Source: Hyperoplus lanceolatus
Taxonomy: Eukaryota; Chordata; Actinopteri; Uranoscopiformes; Ammodytidae
DNA length: 64,000 nucleotides
Direction of reading: 5' to 3'
Assembly (NCBI GenBank): GCA_026929865.2
Contig: CM049414.1
Location: 8,523,001-8,587,000 of the forward strand
Within the stretch, counting starts at the first letter, position 1. Each line of letters opens with the position of its first letter. A model generated the notes under the pieces. That model ran no database searches, was not told where the DNA came from, and saw only the letters and a list, made by a program, of their open reading frames with translations. The position numbers and the translations under genes were made by a program. Positions 1 through 10,271 of the stretch are shown piece by piece.

Positions 1-487
1 CACCATTTTTGTTTTTGCCACGTTCCGATCTTGATGCCATGTACTGCAGTACATTTAAAAATATATATATTTCAATGTTACAGTACATCTGTTCCATGTC
101 CTATGAAAGTGTCATAATCTCTGATAAGGATTATGTAGTTAATGAAATACGATTCATTGTTAAGTTAAAAACTAAGTTTTTTGGCAAGTGGCAAACCATC
201 AGACAACTGTACACTTCATATGTGCACATTCACACGAAGACTTCAACGTCATATTTCACTATCAGCTCATTTGTGCAGATCTAGCGTATTTTATTCAGTA
301 AATCAACTTAAACCAAGTTTCCAAGACTTGTACATTCCCTGTAGTCACACAGTCTGTTGCAACTGCCTGTCCTTGACGAATGACTGTGTAGTGACTAGTC
401 CGTGTTTACTCAGTAAGTAATGATTATTTTGGGGGATTGTCCTCCCTAAATGACACAGTAATTTGCAAGAGAACACTGCAGAGTCTG
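1..487. other. Upstream flank of lrg1-like gene, no gene seen
   Basis: AT-rich sequence with only short, unconvincing reading frames. I see no conserved domain, RNA gene or recognisable repeat here. It presumably holds distal promoter sequence for the lrg1-like gene that follows. Confidence 0.5.
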
Positions 488-488
488 A

Positions 489-533
489 TATAAGGAGCAG
501 TCTGGCCGGTAGTCATCAAACTACAAAAACACA
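489..533 (+). promoter_or_regulatory. Putative TATA box and short 5' UTR exon of lrg1-like copy 1
   Basis: TATAAGG lies at 489-495. About 25-30 bases downstream a short leader could begin, and a consensus donor GTAAGTT starts at 534. A pyrimidine-rich acceptor ending CATAG is at 681-685, two bases before the ATG. This suggests a small untranslated first exon spliced to the coding exon by an intron at about 534-685. The start site itself is inferred. Confidence 0.5.
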
Positions 534-687
534 GTAAGTTAAATTTTGTTACTGAGAATCATGTGCATGAACTGGATTTGATTTGTGGGGTTATTTGTGT
601 TTTGCAGTGGTGGGATATTTAAGTCCTATAAACTATTTTCCTCCTCATTTTTAATTGTCTGTGTCCTCCCCTTCTTGTCTCATAGTA

Positions 688-1677
688 ATGAAGACCTGGT
701 GTGCCTTTGCTTTCTTCTGGTTGGCATATTTCTGCCATGGCACTCTGTCCTGCCCAGCACTTTGCAAATGCTACCTCAGGAGGGCTGAGGTGGTCTGTAA
801 TGAGGTTCCCATGATAGAGTACCCCTCTGAGGGTCTCCCCAAGAACACCACCCTGCTGACCATCCAGTTCACAAACATCACCTCCATCTCTGAGAATCAC
901 CTTAACCCCACACCCCTATTGGAAGGCCTCCACCTGTACAGCAACCACCTGCAGAGTCTTTCCTCCCACCTTCTCAGGGGTGTCACTCGCCTCAACACTT
1001 TGGATCTCACTGGAAACAAAATATCTGACCTACCTGCAGATGTCTTCAGCCACGCCCCACTTCGGAACTTGGTGCTGAAGAATAATCTCCTTGAAAAAGC
1101 TGATGCTGAGTGGCTTCCTGATAACAGCAACCTCACCTGGTTAGACTTATCTGGGAACCGCTTGACCCAGATCCCAGCTGCTCTGCTTCAGAAGCTGCCC
1201 CACTTGGACAGTCTGGACCTTGCCAACAATCTTCTGGAGAAGATCTCTGCGAATTCTCTGGACCAGCTTACCAAACTTGAGAGGCTAAACCTGCAAAACA
1301 ACAAGCTAGACACCCTGGACGCATCAATACTTCAGAGCACCCAAAACCTCAACTATCTGTTCCTCTCTCGGAACAAGCTCAACAAACTCCCCCAAAACCT
1401 TTTTCAAGAACTCCCTCAGCTCAAACTCCTGAGTCTGGATGACAACCAACTGAGCCACATCCCTACAGGTTTGCTTGACCCGCTAAAATCCCTGGATGAG
1501 GAGGGGCTGGACCTAACGGCCAACCCGTGGGTGTGTGATGGGAAGGCGGAGTACCTCTGGAGGTGGCTTCAGAAGAACAAGGAGAAGGTCTTCCTGCCAG
1601 ACACCATCATATGTGCAAGTCCGCCATCTCTGATGGGGCGCTCAGTAATGTCTCTGACAGAAAGTGAACTCAACTAA
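688..1677 (+). CDS. lrg1: Leucine-rich alpha-2-glycoprotein-like secreted LRR protein, copy 1
   Basis: A single coding exon for about 329 residues. The ATG at 688 is chosen because a splice acceptor sits just before it and because it opens a signal peptide (MKTWCAFAFFWLAYFCHG); the open frame upstream has only a TTG. Domain order is signal peptide (about 1-20), a small Cys-rich LRR N-cap (CPALCKC...VVC), about eight 24-residue leucine-rich repeats with LxxLxLxxNxL spacing, and an LRR C-cap beginning NPWVCD with WLQ and a later Cys. The C-cap matches vertebrate LRG1, a plasma acute-phase glycoprotein that modulates TGF-beta signalling in mammals; its role in fish is inferred. A paralogue follows on the same strand 1 kb downstream, so this is a tandem pair. 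Other small secreted LRR proteins are possible, but the cap favours LRG1. Confidence 0.85.
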   Translation: MKTWCAFAFFWLAYFCHGTLSCPALCKCYLRRAEVVCNEVPMIEYPSEGLPKNTTLLTIQFTNITSISENHLNPTPLLEGLHLYSNHLQSLSSHLLRGVTRLNTLDLTGNKISDLPADVFSHAPLRNLVLKNNLLEKADAEWLPDNSNLTWLDLSGNRLTQIPAALLQKLPHLDSLDLANNLLEKISANSLDQLTKLERLNLQNNKLDTLDASILQSTQNLNYLFLSRNKLNKLPQNLFQELPQLKLLSLDDNQLSHIPTGLLDPLKSLDEEGLDLTANPWVCDGKAEYLWRWLQKNKEKVFLPDTIICASPPSLMGRSVMSLTESELN

Positions 1678-1875
1678 ATCTTAATATAAAATACTCCTCA
1701 CACTGGTTAATATCTGATATGATAATGTAACCACCACAGCCTGTCATAGCTGTCACTGAAAAATGTTCTTCTGCCAGTGTTATGTTAATGTATAATTAAG
1801 CATTTGAGTATAGAGAGCATTTAAGAGCTTTTGTCTTTCTTGAAGTGTTTTACTTTCAAATTAAATCTCACATTT

Positions 1876-1881
1876 AATAAA
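1876..1881 (+). terminator. Polyadenylation signal of lrg1-like copy 1
   Basis: AATAAA about 200 bases after the stop codon, in AT-rich sequence. Cleavage is expected 10-30 bases downstream. Confidence 0.55.
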
Positions 1882-2174
1882 TTGTTTGATATTTCAGAAA
1901 AACGCTTTGTTGCTTTATTGTTGAGGTGTACAGAAAATTAAATATTGATGCAATTATTATGTATTTACACCAATATTAATCTAAATAATAGTATCTTAGC
2001 TTAGTTTGGCATTTTCCAGAAATATAAATCAAATCCAACTTATTTTAAATTGGTGACCACATATATTTACTTATTCCTAACATGCTACCTCCCTTGTCCT
2101 CCTCCTTCACCCCATTTACAAAATCCAAAGTACCAAATTATGTAAACATTGTCCTAGTTTATTTAGCTGTTTTT

Positions 2175-2273
2175 CGGCCAACCCGTGGGTGTGTGATGGG
2201 AGGGCAGAGTACCTCTAGAGGTGGCTTGAGAAGAACAAGAAGAAGGTCTTCCTGACAGACACCATCATATGTG
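2175..2273 (+). pseudogene. Duplicated lrg1 LRR C-cap fragment with in-frame stop
   Basis: These 99 bases match 1517-1615 of lrg1-like copy 1 at 93 of 99 positions, with no gaps. The piece covers the NPWVCD cap through the TIIC segment. One substitution turns the cap TGG (Trp) codon into TAG, and no other lrg1 exon sequence flanks it. It lies between the two intact genes. It is best read as a relic of local duplication or gene conversion, not a gene. The high identity to copy 1 rather than copy 2 suggests a fairly recent origin from copy 1. Confidence 0.9.
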
Positions 2274-2693
2274 TTTATATCTCACTTGTTTAACTTGTGC
2301 ACAGATCAATGATTTACAAATCACACTTGAAATACCAAACATTATTTCACCAAAATGTCATCATCATATAATCAAAATGTTCTAGAAGAGGTAAAATACT
2401 GTATTTTGTGTGTTAACTTTTTTAAAGTACAAAAACAAGTTACCACTCACCAGTTGATGAGATGGTTTTGTTTGCTCAGGTTTGTTTGCCTCTTGCAACA
2501 TTTTGTCCTGACTCACTGGTGGGTACAAATGTACTCAACATTGTAGAAATCTGGTCCGTAATCAAAAACAGAAGGATTCTGCTGTGCCTTGCAGGTAGGA
2601 TTACAGATTTTATCATCAGATTTTCACATTGTAGTTTGATTATATAGGGACCTTTCTCTTATACGGTATATGTTTTCTTTATGCAGTGCTTTC

Positions 2694-3710
2694 ATGATGA
2701 ACTTGTGGATACTCCTGGGCCTGGCTTTCACGGCACTGGCTGAAGGCAGTTCCCAAAAAAGAGGAGCCCACTCTTGCCCAGATCTGTGCTCCTGTTCCTT
2801 TCCATTCAGTCTAGAGGTGGTGTGCAGCGAAAGCTCCCTCACTCATTTCCCTTCAAATGGTTTATCCTCGAACACCACTCAACTATCTATCCAATCCACC
2901 AATCTGAGCACTATTACAGCTAGTCATTTGAGTGCTATGCCCCTTTTGAGCAACCTCCAGCTGTTTCACACCAACCTAAAGAGTCTCCCATCAGATCTAC
3001 TAAAGGACGTACCTCACTTGGACTTGTTGGATCTGACGGGTAATCGGCTGGTTTATCTTCCTCCGAAGGTTTTCAGCCATGCCTCACTCAGTAGTCTTGT
3101 GCTGAAGAATAATCTCCTTGAAAGAGCAGATGCCGAGTGGTTTCCTGACAACAGCAACATTACCATGCTGGATTTGTCTGGAAACCGTTTAAAAGGTGTG
3201 CCCGCAGCTCTGCTTCAGAAGCTGCCCAAGCTGGAGGATCTAGACTTGAGTGACAACGATCTGCAAGACCTGCAACCTGACACCCTGAAGAACCTGCCCT
3301 GCCTGGAGTCACTGAACCTTGCTGGTAACAAATTAAGATCCCTGAGTCCTACCATCTTCACCCACAACCCCAAACTATCCCACCTGTTCCTCCAGGAGAA
3401 CCAGCTCCAAGAGATTCCGACGACCCTCCTCCGCGGTCTCCGAGAACTTGACCTTCTGCTGCTCAATCAGAATCAGCTGCAGCATTTCCCATTAGGGCTG
3501 CTGGATGAGAGAAAGTCCTCTTTCCGAATGATCTTAACAGGAAACCCCTGGGTTTGCGATGAGAAGATGGAGTATCTGTGGAAGTGGCTTGCTGATCATC
3601 CTGAAGATGTCCCCTTTTTGGAGGATGTGACATGTGCAGGGCCCGTAGCTCTTAAAAACCGACAAGTGGTCTCTCTTACTGGCAGTGATCTTGGACTGAT
3701 TCCAAATTAG
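2694..3710 (+). CDS. lrg1: Leucine-rich alpha-2-glycoprotein-like secreted LRR protein, copy 2
   Basis: A coding exon for about 338 residues. An acceptor (TTTATGCAG, ending 2686) falls after the in-frame ATG at 2670, so that ATG is probably intronic and translation starts at 2694 (MMNLWILLGL...). Architecture matches copy 1: signal peptide, N-cap (CPDLCSCSF...VVC), about eight leucine-rich repeats, and C-cap (NPWVCDEKMEYLWKWL...C). The blocks VLKNNLLERADAEW and LDLSGNRL are shared almost exactly with copy 1, while the N-terminal third and the tail differ, as expected of diverged tandem duplicates. The product is expected to be secreted. The 5' UTR exon was not located with confidence; a CAG|GTAGGA donor near 2595 is one candidate. 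Confidence 0.85.
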   Translation: MMNLWILLGLAFTALAEGSSQKRGAHSCPDLCSCSFPFSLEVVCSESSLTHFPSNGLSSNTTQLSIQSTNLSTITASHLSAMPLLSNLQLFHTNLKSLPSDLLKDVPHLDLLDLTGNRLVYLPPKVFSHASLSSLVLKNNLLERADAEWFPDNSNITMLDLSGNRLKGVPAALLQKLPKLEDLDLSDNDLQDLQPDTLKNLPCLESLNLAGNKLRSLSPTIFTHNPKLSHLFLQENQLQEIPTTLLRGLRELDLLLLNQNQLQHFPLGLLDERKSSFRMILTGNPWVCDEKMEYLWKWLADHPEDVPFLEDVTCAGPVALKNRQVVSLTGSDLGLIPN

Positions 3711-3808
3711 TGGTGGAGAAATATATAGTTCTTATTTTACGTTTACCCTCTACATCCCTGTAAAAAAATGATTCAAATTATATATCATTCACACGTGTCA
3801 AAGGGGGA

Positions 3809-3814
3809 AATAAA
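3809..3814 (+). terminator. Polyadenylation signal of lrg1-like copy 2
   Basis: AATAAA about 100 bases after the stop codon of copy 2, followed by a T-rich stretch near 3826-3836. Confidence 0.6.
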
Positions 3815-4074
3815 ACTTTATGATTTATCTTTTTTCCTGGCACTGTTTACTCATGGTCTTCCCTTGATCTCTTGATAGTTTGGATATTGTCCAGCCCACT
3901 GGGTGGCGTAACATACTAAATAGATTGTCAAAGTATTGAGCTGAACAGACAGTGCAACTCATTTAAGAACCCATTTACTCAGTCATTTCCAACTAGAGGT
4001 TTAATCACTCTCTCTTAAATGATTGATGACGTCTTCATAATAATTTATGGTGTCTTCATTAATGAAGAGCACAG

Positions 4075-4702
4075 TTAACCCATTGATGACGGCTGCTGCG
4101 TGATGCCACATTGGCTCTCCTGCCTGATGCTGCATCGCGCAGCATTATTACTTTATCTAATTTTCATGGCATTCCCAGCATAGAATGCACTGTCATTGGT
4201 TCAAATACACATGAGGTGGGTTTTGTTGATTTTTTTAAGACCACGTGACCACCCAAAAGTTGTGTGGTTTGCCGAAAATCACGTCAATCAAAAAAATAAA
4301 AAATAAAAAAATAAAACAAAATAATAAAAAAAAATACGCCGGCTATGTCGGCGACGGAACAGTTAGTGGCGTTTGGTGCGCAGAATCAAGGTCTACTATA
4401 GACTACTGACGAAAATCACACAACACATTGCATCTATTTATTAACAATATTTAATAATTTTCTAATTCATCTAATTTTGACGATTTTTAGAAATATTTGT
4501 TGGTTTGTAAGCGCTACGGGAGCATGTTTAAATAAAACCTGTGAACCTTAACTTTTAAATGTATTTTATTTCATGTTTCTATGTGCTACACAGGCTTCGA
4601 TATTAAGGTTTTGGTAGACTTGACAATTCGTACAATTTTTTCAGAAAACCCTCAGGCATTAAGGACATGCATCCTAGATTGCCATAGTCATCAATGGGTT
4701 AA
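4075..4702. mobile_element. piggyBac-like non-autonomous element (MITE)
   Basis: The two ends are perfect 16-base inverted repeats, TTAACCCATTGATGAC and GTCATCAATGGGTTAA. Each begins or ends with TTAA followed by CCC or preceded by GGG, which is the piggyBac target-site duplication plus terminal signature. The 628-base body has no long open frame and carries an A-rich stretch near 4290-4335, so it cannot encode its own transposase. Family assignment rests on the termini. Confidence 0.8.
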
Positions 4703-6581
4703 GAAAACAAATGGACTTCAGTGGTGTCCTTGGTGTGTTTTTTAAGATTCTTACCATAGATTCTTACTTACAACTGATCCTTCCCATTTCTTTCAGTTGA
4801 TGGTTGCATCACAGATTGCGGCATCGTTTCCAGTGTTTTTAATGATGTTGAGCATGTGGGAGTGTGTGGGCAGTGCAATGGCTGAGTCTTCCAACTGACC
4901 TCTTCTCGATATGTTTAAATCTCTTTCTCTCTTTCTTTAAGTCTCTCTTTCTAGCTCTCTCTATCTTGCAGTGTGTGTGTCTCCTGCATGCCCACACACC
5001 CCTGTCCTCAAGCCTTGATCACAGTTAGTGCAACCCAAACGTTATTTACTACTCTTATAAAACATAAACCATTGCCTCTACATTGAACCTACTTATGAAA
5101 ATTAAACCCTGTTTGCATACTCCCCAAAGAGCAGGAAAAGGACTTCTTTTTACGCTTGATGTATTAATTTCATTCCACCTTTCTGAATTGTACCCTGGAG
5201 GTTAAAGGTTGAGGAAGTGGGTTTGCTTGTCCGAATCCTAATTCCCATTTATGAGAATTCCCTCTGGGTGTAAACATCTGTTATGGGGGGTAAGTTCACA
5301 AACGCACTCTCTAACAACTTAACAACTGCTGCATTTCTTTGGACAAGGCATTTACTCTCCATCTGCTCTTGTGAATCCCCACACGCTCCGATGTGAGTAA
5401 GTGTGTAATGGTGGACAGCTCGTTTTCTTGGATAAATGAGGATGAAACTTCCCTCCCCCTGATCAGTTTAGAGGAATAGAGCCTGCTCTCTTGCTCGCAG
5501 CCATGCTGTGTGGGCTAACGATGATTGAACTGACTATGTGACACTGAAATCTAAAAGGTCACAGGCAAGGTTTAAATGAATGTGACCTTTCTGACTTGGT
5601 GTTGCAATGACGGAGACATGATCGTCTTTGATAGCGGTTCATTAGCACATAATGGTGCACTACTTACCTGACATATGTGAGAGTTTTAGCTTACACAGAA
5701 TGCCTCTCAGTGACTATTTCCAGGTTATATTCTCAGTGTGGACTTTCTGCGTTTTCTATCCATTTCTGAATGCAATGCTTCATTTGAGGTGTTATTATAT
5801 CAATGAATCCTGTTGATTTTGCTCAATTTGTTTCTTTCTTTGGCTCTGCACCAATACGAATGTATTAATAAACTATAACTATATATAAAGGCTTCACTAT
5901 AAAGTAACTAAGTACAATTCTAAGGGACTTCAGAAAAAGTGTGGGGTAAATTTTACTCTACTACATAAACTGTTAAAATTACATTGCAAACAAAAATACC
6001 AACAGTACATCCCATCTAGCTACATTCAAAGTATTCTTGCTCATTGGTTCATTATAAATAGGTGAATTTTTCTGACAATACTTTCAAGTAAAATTTAAAG
6101 CAATTGTTTATTATCTTGCTAAAGAAGCTTATTTGGTATCAGGCAAAGATAGATGATACAAATCATGCCACTGTTATATGTAGGTTAAATAGGAGGCAAA
6201 TAGCCTGTCTCTTTCCAAAGATAACAAAATCCTACTCCACATTACAGTTTGCTTTTTCAGTCTGTACAAAAAGTATTAAAAACAATTAATTGCAACGTCA
6301 TGGAGTCTCCTTTGGCTGCCTGGTAACTGCTCCCAGTCCGAAAATAGTCACATAGCACATCATTTTCCATAAGGCAGCAAATTGGAGTTTGTCTTTGTTT
6401 TTTTTGAACAGATTAAATAAACAAGATATAACTAGTTAAATAGCCCTAATGAGAATAAAGGGACCTGTAAGAAGATATTTTAAGCTGTAGAAGGAGCCAG
6501 GTTCTCTGTGTGTCCCTGTCTTCAGTCTTCATACAAAAAAAAAGCCTTTAGCTATATACAATATTTTACTGATGACCATTG
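4703..6581. other. Intergenic, no gene seen
   Basis: I see no coding region here. At 5901-5919 the sequence AAAGTAACTAAGTACAATT is identical to part of the dispersed repeat at 8561-8579, so a remnant of that repeat is probably present around 5880-5980. The rest is unremarkable AT-rich DNA. Confidence 0.5.
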
Positions 6582-7027
6582 TTAAAGATCTCCTATTATA
6601 CTACTTTTCTGGTCTTAATTTCTTGTTAAAAACTGCTATAGACCAACCTGACACGAATCACATCACAAAAAACCACGTAGATTTTGTGATTGGTCACCTT
6701 CCTTCCGGAACAATTTCAGCAGCGCGCAGGTAGATTTGAGAGCAGGAAGGTGTGGGCATGGCCGCAGCTTGCCTGAGCAGCACGTTACCATACATGGAAA
6801 AATCCGGAATCGTGACGACACGATGGCAGGAAATTTGAACCGATTTGAACACGTGATTTCTCGACCGGCTGCCCTAGTGTTTAGCGCTCTGCACAGCCAC
6901 CCCAGACGGTCAGCAGGGAATACGTCTAAAATGCATGTACGTAATTATTTGATATGCTAGTTAAACATGACTATAAATCATTATAACAGCGTTTATAGGT
7001 CATAAAAGTATAATAGGTCCACTTTAA
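6582..7027. mobile_element. Short non-autonomous DNA transposon (MITE)
   Basis: The left end (TTAAAGATCTCCTATTATA) and the inverse of the right end (TTAAAGTGGACCTATTATA) form an imperfect 19-base terminal inverted repeat enclosing about 446 bases. The interior is GC-richer than its flanks and has no usable frame. The superfamily is not certain; hAT-type MITEs with similar ends occur in fish. Confidence 0.6.
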
Positions 7028-8338
7028 GGTATCAATCTTTTCATCTTACACTCACTATGCAATTAAACACTCCTTCCAGATGTTACTTTAAATGCAAGCT
7101 TTATGAAAGTGCTTTTATATTGCAGTATTGTTACTTTGGTTAAGGGATGTTCCAAAGATTTTAATTTACAATTAATCACATAGAAACTAAATCCCAACAC
7201 AAATTCCCTTCTAACGAAATGGCCCTCCATCAACACACACACACACACACACACACACGCACCTATTCCCTGCAGTGGTGCACCTTTGTTCTTCAATCTT
7301 GACATTTTGCAGGGTCACACTTACCTTTGTACGAGATGTGTGTGTTTGAGCTCAGGCTGAAGTAAGAAAATTGGTTGTTAGTCATTAAAAGCTTACCGGA
7401 AGGTGGGTGAGAACAGTCACACTTCCGAAGCCTTCAGGAGCTGAAAGCAATTACAATGCAAGCACTTAACAACAGTAAAACACTCCCACAGAGGCCCTTT
7501 TTGTCAACCTTCCCACCATTTTAACACAGGATTGACAGCATATTGTTTGTGTTTTCAGGACCATCATGCATTGCAGCCTACAGCCCCCATTTAGCATGTT
7601 TAACCAATGTTGCCCTATAAGCCATTGAAATTGGTGAGTGTGGAAAAGTATAGCACGATCCCATGCAATAACCTGCATCTTTATTTATCATAATAACCTT
7701 GTGCATTCATTGTATTCATCTCGTTCACTCTGCCCATAAATCATAGCTCTACTTGACAACGTAAACATGGGGGAAAGAATGGCACTGCTGGCTTTGGGCA
7801 ATATCTCATTATTAGCTAAGAGGACTGTGGTTGCTTCCCCGACTGTATGATTGTTTGTTGTAAATGGCCCCCTGTGTTCTCTGGGGATTGGGCTATTAGG
7901 AGGCTCATCCTAGATGGACGCCGTGTCTAACACCCTGCCACAAATTGAGGCTACTTTATTGCAGGAATAGATATTTTGATGGAGGCGCCCTCAATAACCC
8001 CAGACATACAGACATGAAGCTCATGGAATATGAGTTCACCTTAAAAAGAAATATTAGAGCTGTTTATCGATCATTATCTCAAGTCACGTGCTAAAATGCA
8101 GACCAAAGTGGGATACTTTGTAAAGGAGATCTGATTGCACTAACACTGACTTAATGGAGGACACAAAGCAGTGGTGATGACTCATATTAAGAGAGGAGAT
8201 GAAGCTTCAGTTGATGGATTCTATTCGTCATATTCTCAGCCAGACACAGATTGTTATTGGCTTAAGATTTAACAAAGAACCTGATGAGACTTGATGAGAG
8301 GCTGGAAACTCAGTATTAGTATTAAGTGGCCTAGAAGA
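7028..8338. other. Intergenic, with a CA microsatellite
   Basis: No gene or conserved exon is visible. A (CA)n tract of about 27 bases lies at 7232-7258. The remaining sequence shows nothing I can name. Confidence 0.5.
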
Positions 8339-8715
8339 CAGATTCTGTTTAAAGGGTTGATTCACCCAAATTGCAAAATACAATTTTTCTTACTTACATT
8401 TTTCTGGTGGTATCAAGCCATGTTGATTGTTTTTCAACCACCGTCACCCCGGTATAATGGGGGTGAATGGCATGTTGTTGTATGCTTACATAATAAAAAA
8501 GTTACTTTAGAAAATTCGTCATCAAATTGTCTTTCCAAAATAAAAGTGGGGCAAAGGTGGAAAGTAACTAAGTACAATTGCTCAGATGGTGTACTTCATT
8601 ATACTAGTTTACTGGAGTATTTTATTATTTCTGGTACTTTATACTTTGAAGTCACTATATGTTTCAGAGGGAAATATTGTACTTTTTACTCCACCACAAT
8701 TATGTGATAACTTTA
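8339..8715 (+). repeat. Dispersed fish repeat
   Basis: Contains AAAGTAACTAAGTACAATT followed by TTTCAGAGGGAAATATTGTA and CTTTTTACTCCACCACAATTA. These are phrases of a very common teleost interspersed repeat. The reading frame at 8291-8707 is an accident of this repeat, not a gene. Recognition is from general knowledge; the exact family is not identified. Confidence 0.5.
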
Positions 8716-9508
8716 CCGCTTACTTTGAATCAGATTAATGATAGAAAATGTCATTAACAAATAAATTAAGATAAGTTTTTATATAAGATGACATGAGGTT
8801 AGATAAAACTTTATTGATTTCCAGAGGAAACTTCACGAGATATCCAGGACTATAAAATGTATTTTAAATTAGCCCCACCTTTACCAGATGCAAGTGATGC
8901 AGATAATTGTATAAAATAAATTATAGCAATCTAATAATTTAATATATATATATTTAATGGGCCATTCTGGCTAATGGATGTGTTTACCTGGTGTTTTAAG
9001 GATATGCTGGCGCTAATGTGAGTAATTTTCACTAAATCATAATTTTGGATGCAAGGTATTTACTATTCTTACACTGTGGTACCTTTACTAATGAAATATT
9101 TATTTGACCAATGTGATGGTAACGCCTGAAAGAAACTGGTGGTGCAAAGGTGTTGGCAGACAGCATTTGAAGCAAAACACTTAAAGGCCGGGTTGAAAAT
9201 GCCTGCCGGCACACAAAGTGGTAGGATAATCGTTTCTAAAGGTTATTTTTTGGCATTTTGTTTCATTTACAGTCAGTATAGAGATAGACAGGAAAGGACA
9301 CAGAAGAGAGAGATGTATGACATGCATGGGTATAGTAGGCACACTTTTTACTCCAGTGAGAATTGCTCATCACCTAAACATCTTTCAATAGTCATTCCTA
9401 CATTATTCCTACAATTGAAGCTTAAGATGTTGGCTGGAAATGTGTACCCCTCACTTTTTCTAACTTATTGTAATAAAGAAGAAATTAATCATCAAAGACA
9501 CCCTTACA
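8716..9508. other. Intergenic, no gene seen
   Basis: AT-rich, with a short TA run at about 8941-8953. An open frame at 9139-9516 shows no domain and looks fortuitous. Confidence 0.45.
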
Positions 9509-10271
9509 CATTGTGACAACCAACCCCATCAAGGGGTCGGTTGTCACACACTATGGGGTTGTTTGTCACAATGTTATCTTACTGTGAATAATCTTAAAAA
9601 GAAGGCAAGAAAGTATAACTACATTTGAAAGTTTAATTGCATTGTCAAGTTGACAAATAGGCCTACATAAATTACTGTAGCCTTGGCAGCTGGTCTAGTT
9701 TAGGATGCACCGGGTTGTTTTGATTTTGTTGCCCTGTTTTCTTTTGCATGCTAGCTGCCTTTTCCTGCTCTATACTTTCCTTCTCTAGGGTGTCAGTGAG
9801 GATACAGCTTGACAATTATTTCGTTATCGGGTTCCTTTTCTGGCTGCAGCCTTTGGATAACATGTGACCACCAACCCCCCAAAAAATGTGACGACCAACC
9901 CCGACTTGAATTTCTTCTTTGCTAGCATCAAGTCCAACAACCATCTGACAACTAATTAGCTTGCTAACCACAATCTAAACTATGATTTACCCTTCACACC
10001 TTTTTAGGGTAACAAGTGTTTTGTTATAAACCCATTGTGTAAAAGCATAGAAGAAAAATACTGAGGAGCTAAATATTTTCAATTTGACATGAAAAACACA
10101 TACAGTCCTCTCACCTCAAATTCAGCAGTCTGACAAGAAGACTATGTAGGTGACCTCTGATCCCAATTATGTATATTTACATACCAACATTTCACAGACA
10201 GTGGCTTCTGGTTCCGAGATATAACGATTGTGACAACCAACCCGTGTGACATACAATCCCGTTCTCCCCTA
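9509..10271 (-). mobile_element. Remnant of an unclassified DNA transposon with repeated TGACAACCAACCC motifs
   Basis: The motif GTGACAACCAACCC or a close variant occurs at 9513, 9863, 9888 and 10229, and in reverse at 9533-9549 and 9555-9573. The blocks 9509-9528 and 9554-9573 form a 20-base inverted repeat with one mismatch. The right edge, read on the minus strand, starts TAGGGGAGAACGGGATTG, which resembles the terminus of the element at 31630-32820. No transposase frame remains and the left end was not found. Confidence 0.5.

Noticed and set aside
655-687. In-frame upstream extension of lrg1-like copy 1
   Set aside because: It begins with TTG and spans a pyrimidine-rich splice acceptor; the ATG at 688 directly opens a good signal peptide.
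2670-2693. In-frame ATG upstream of copy 2
   Set aside because: It precedes a strong acceptor ending at 2686, so it is most likely intronic.
8291-8707. 138-residue open frame
   Set aside because: It coincides with a dispersed fish repeat and has no protein domain.
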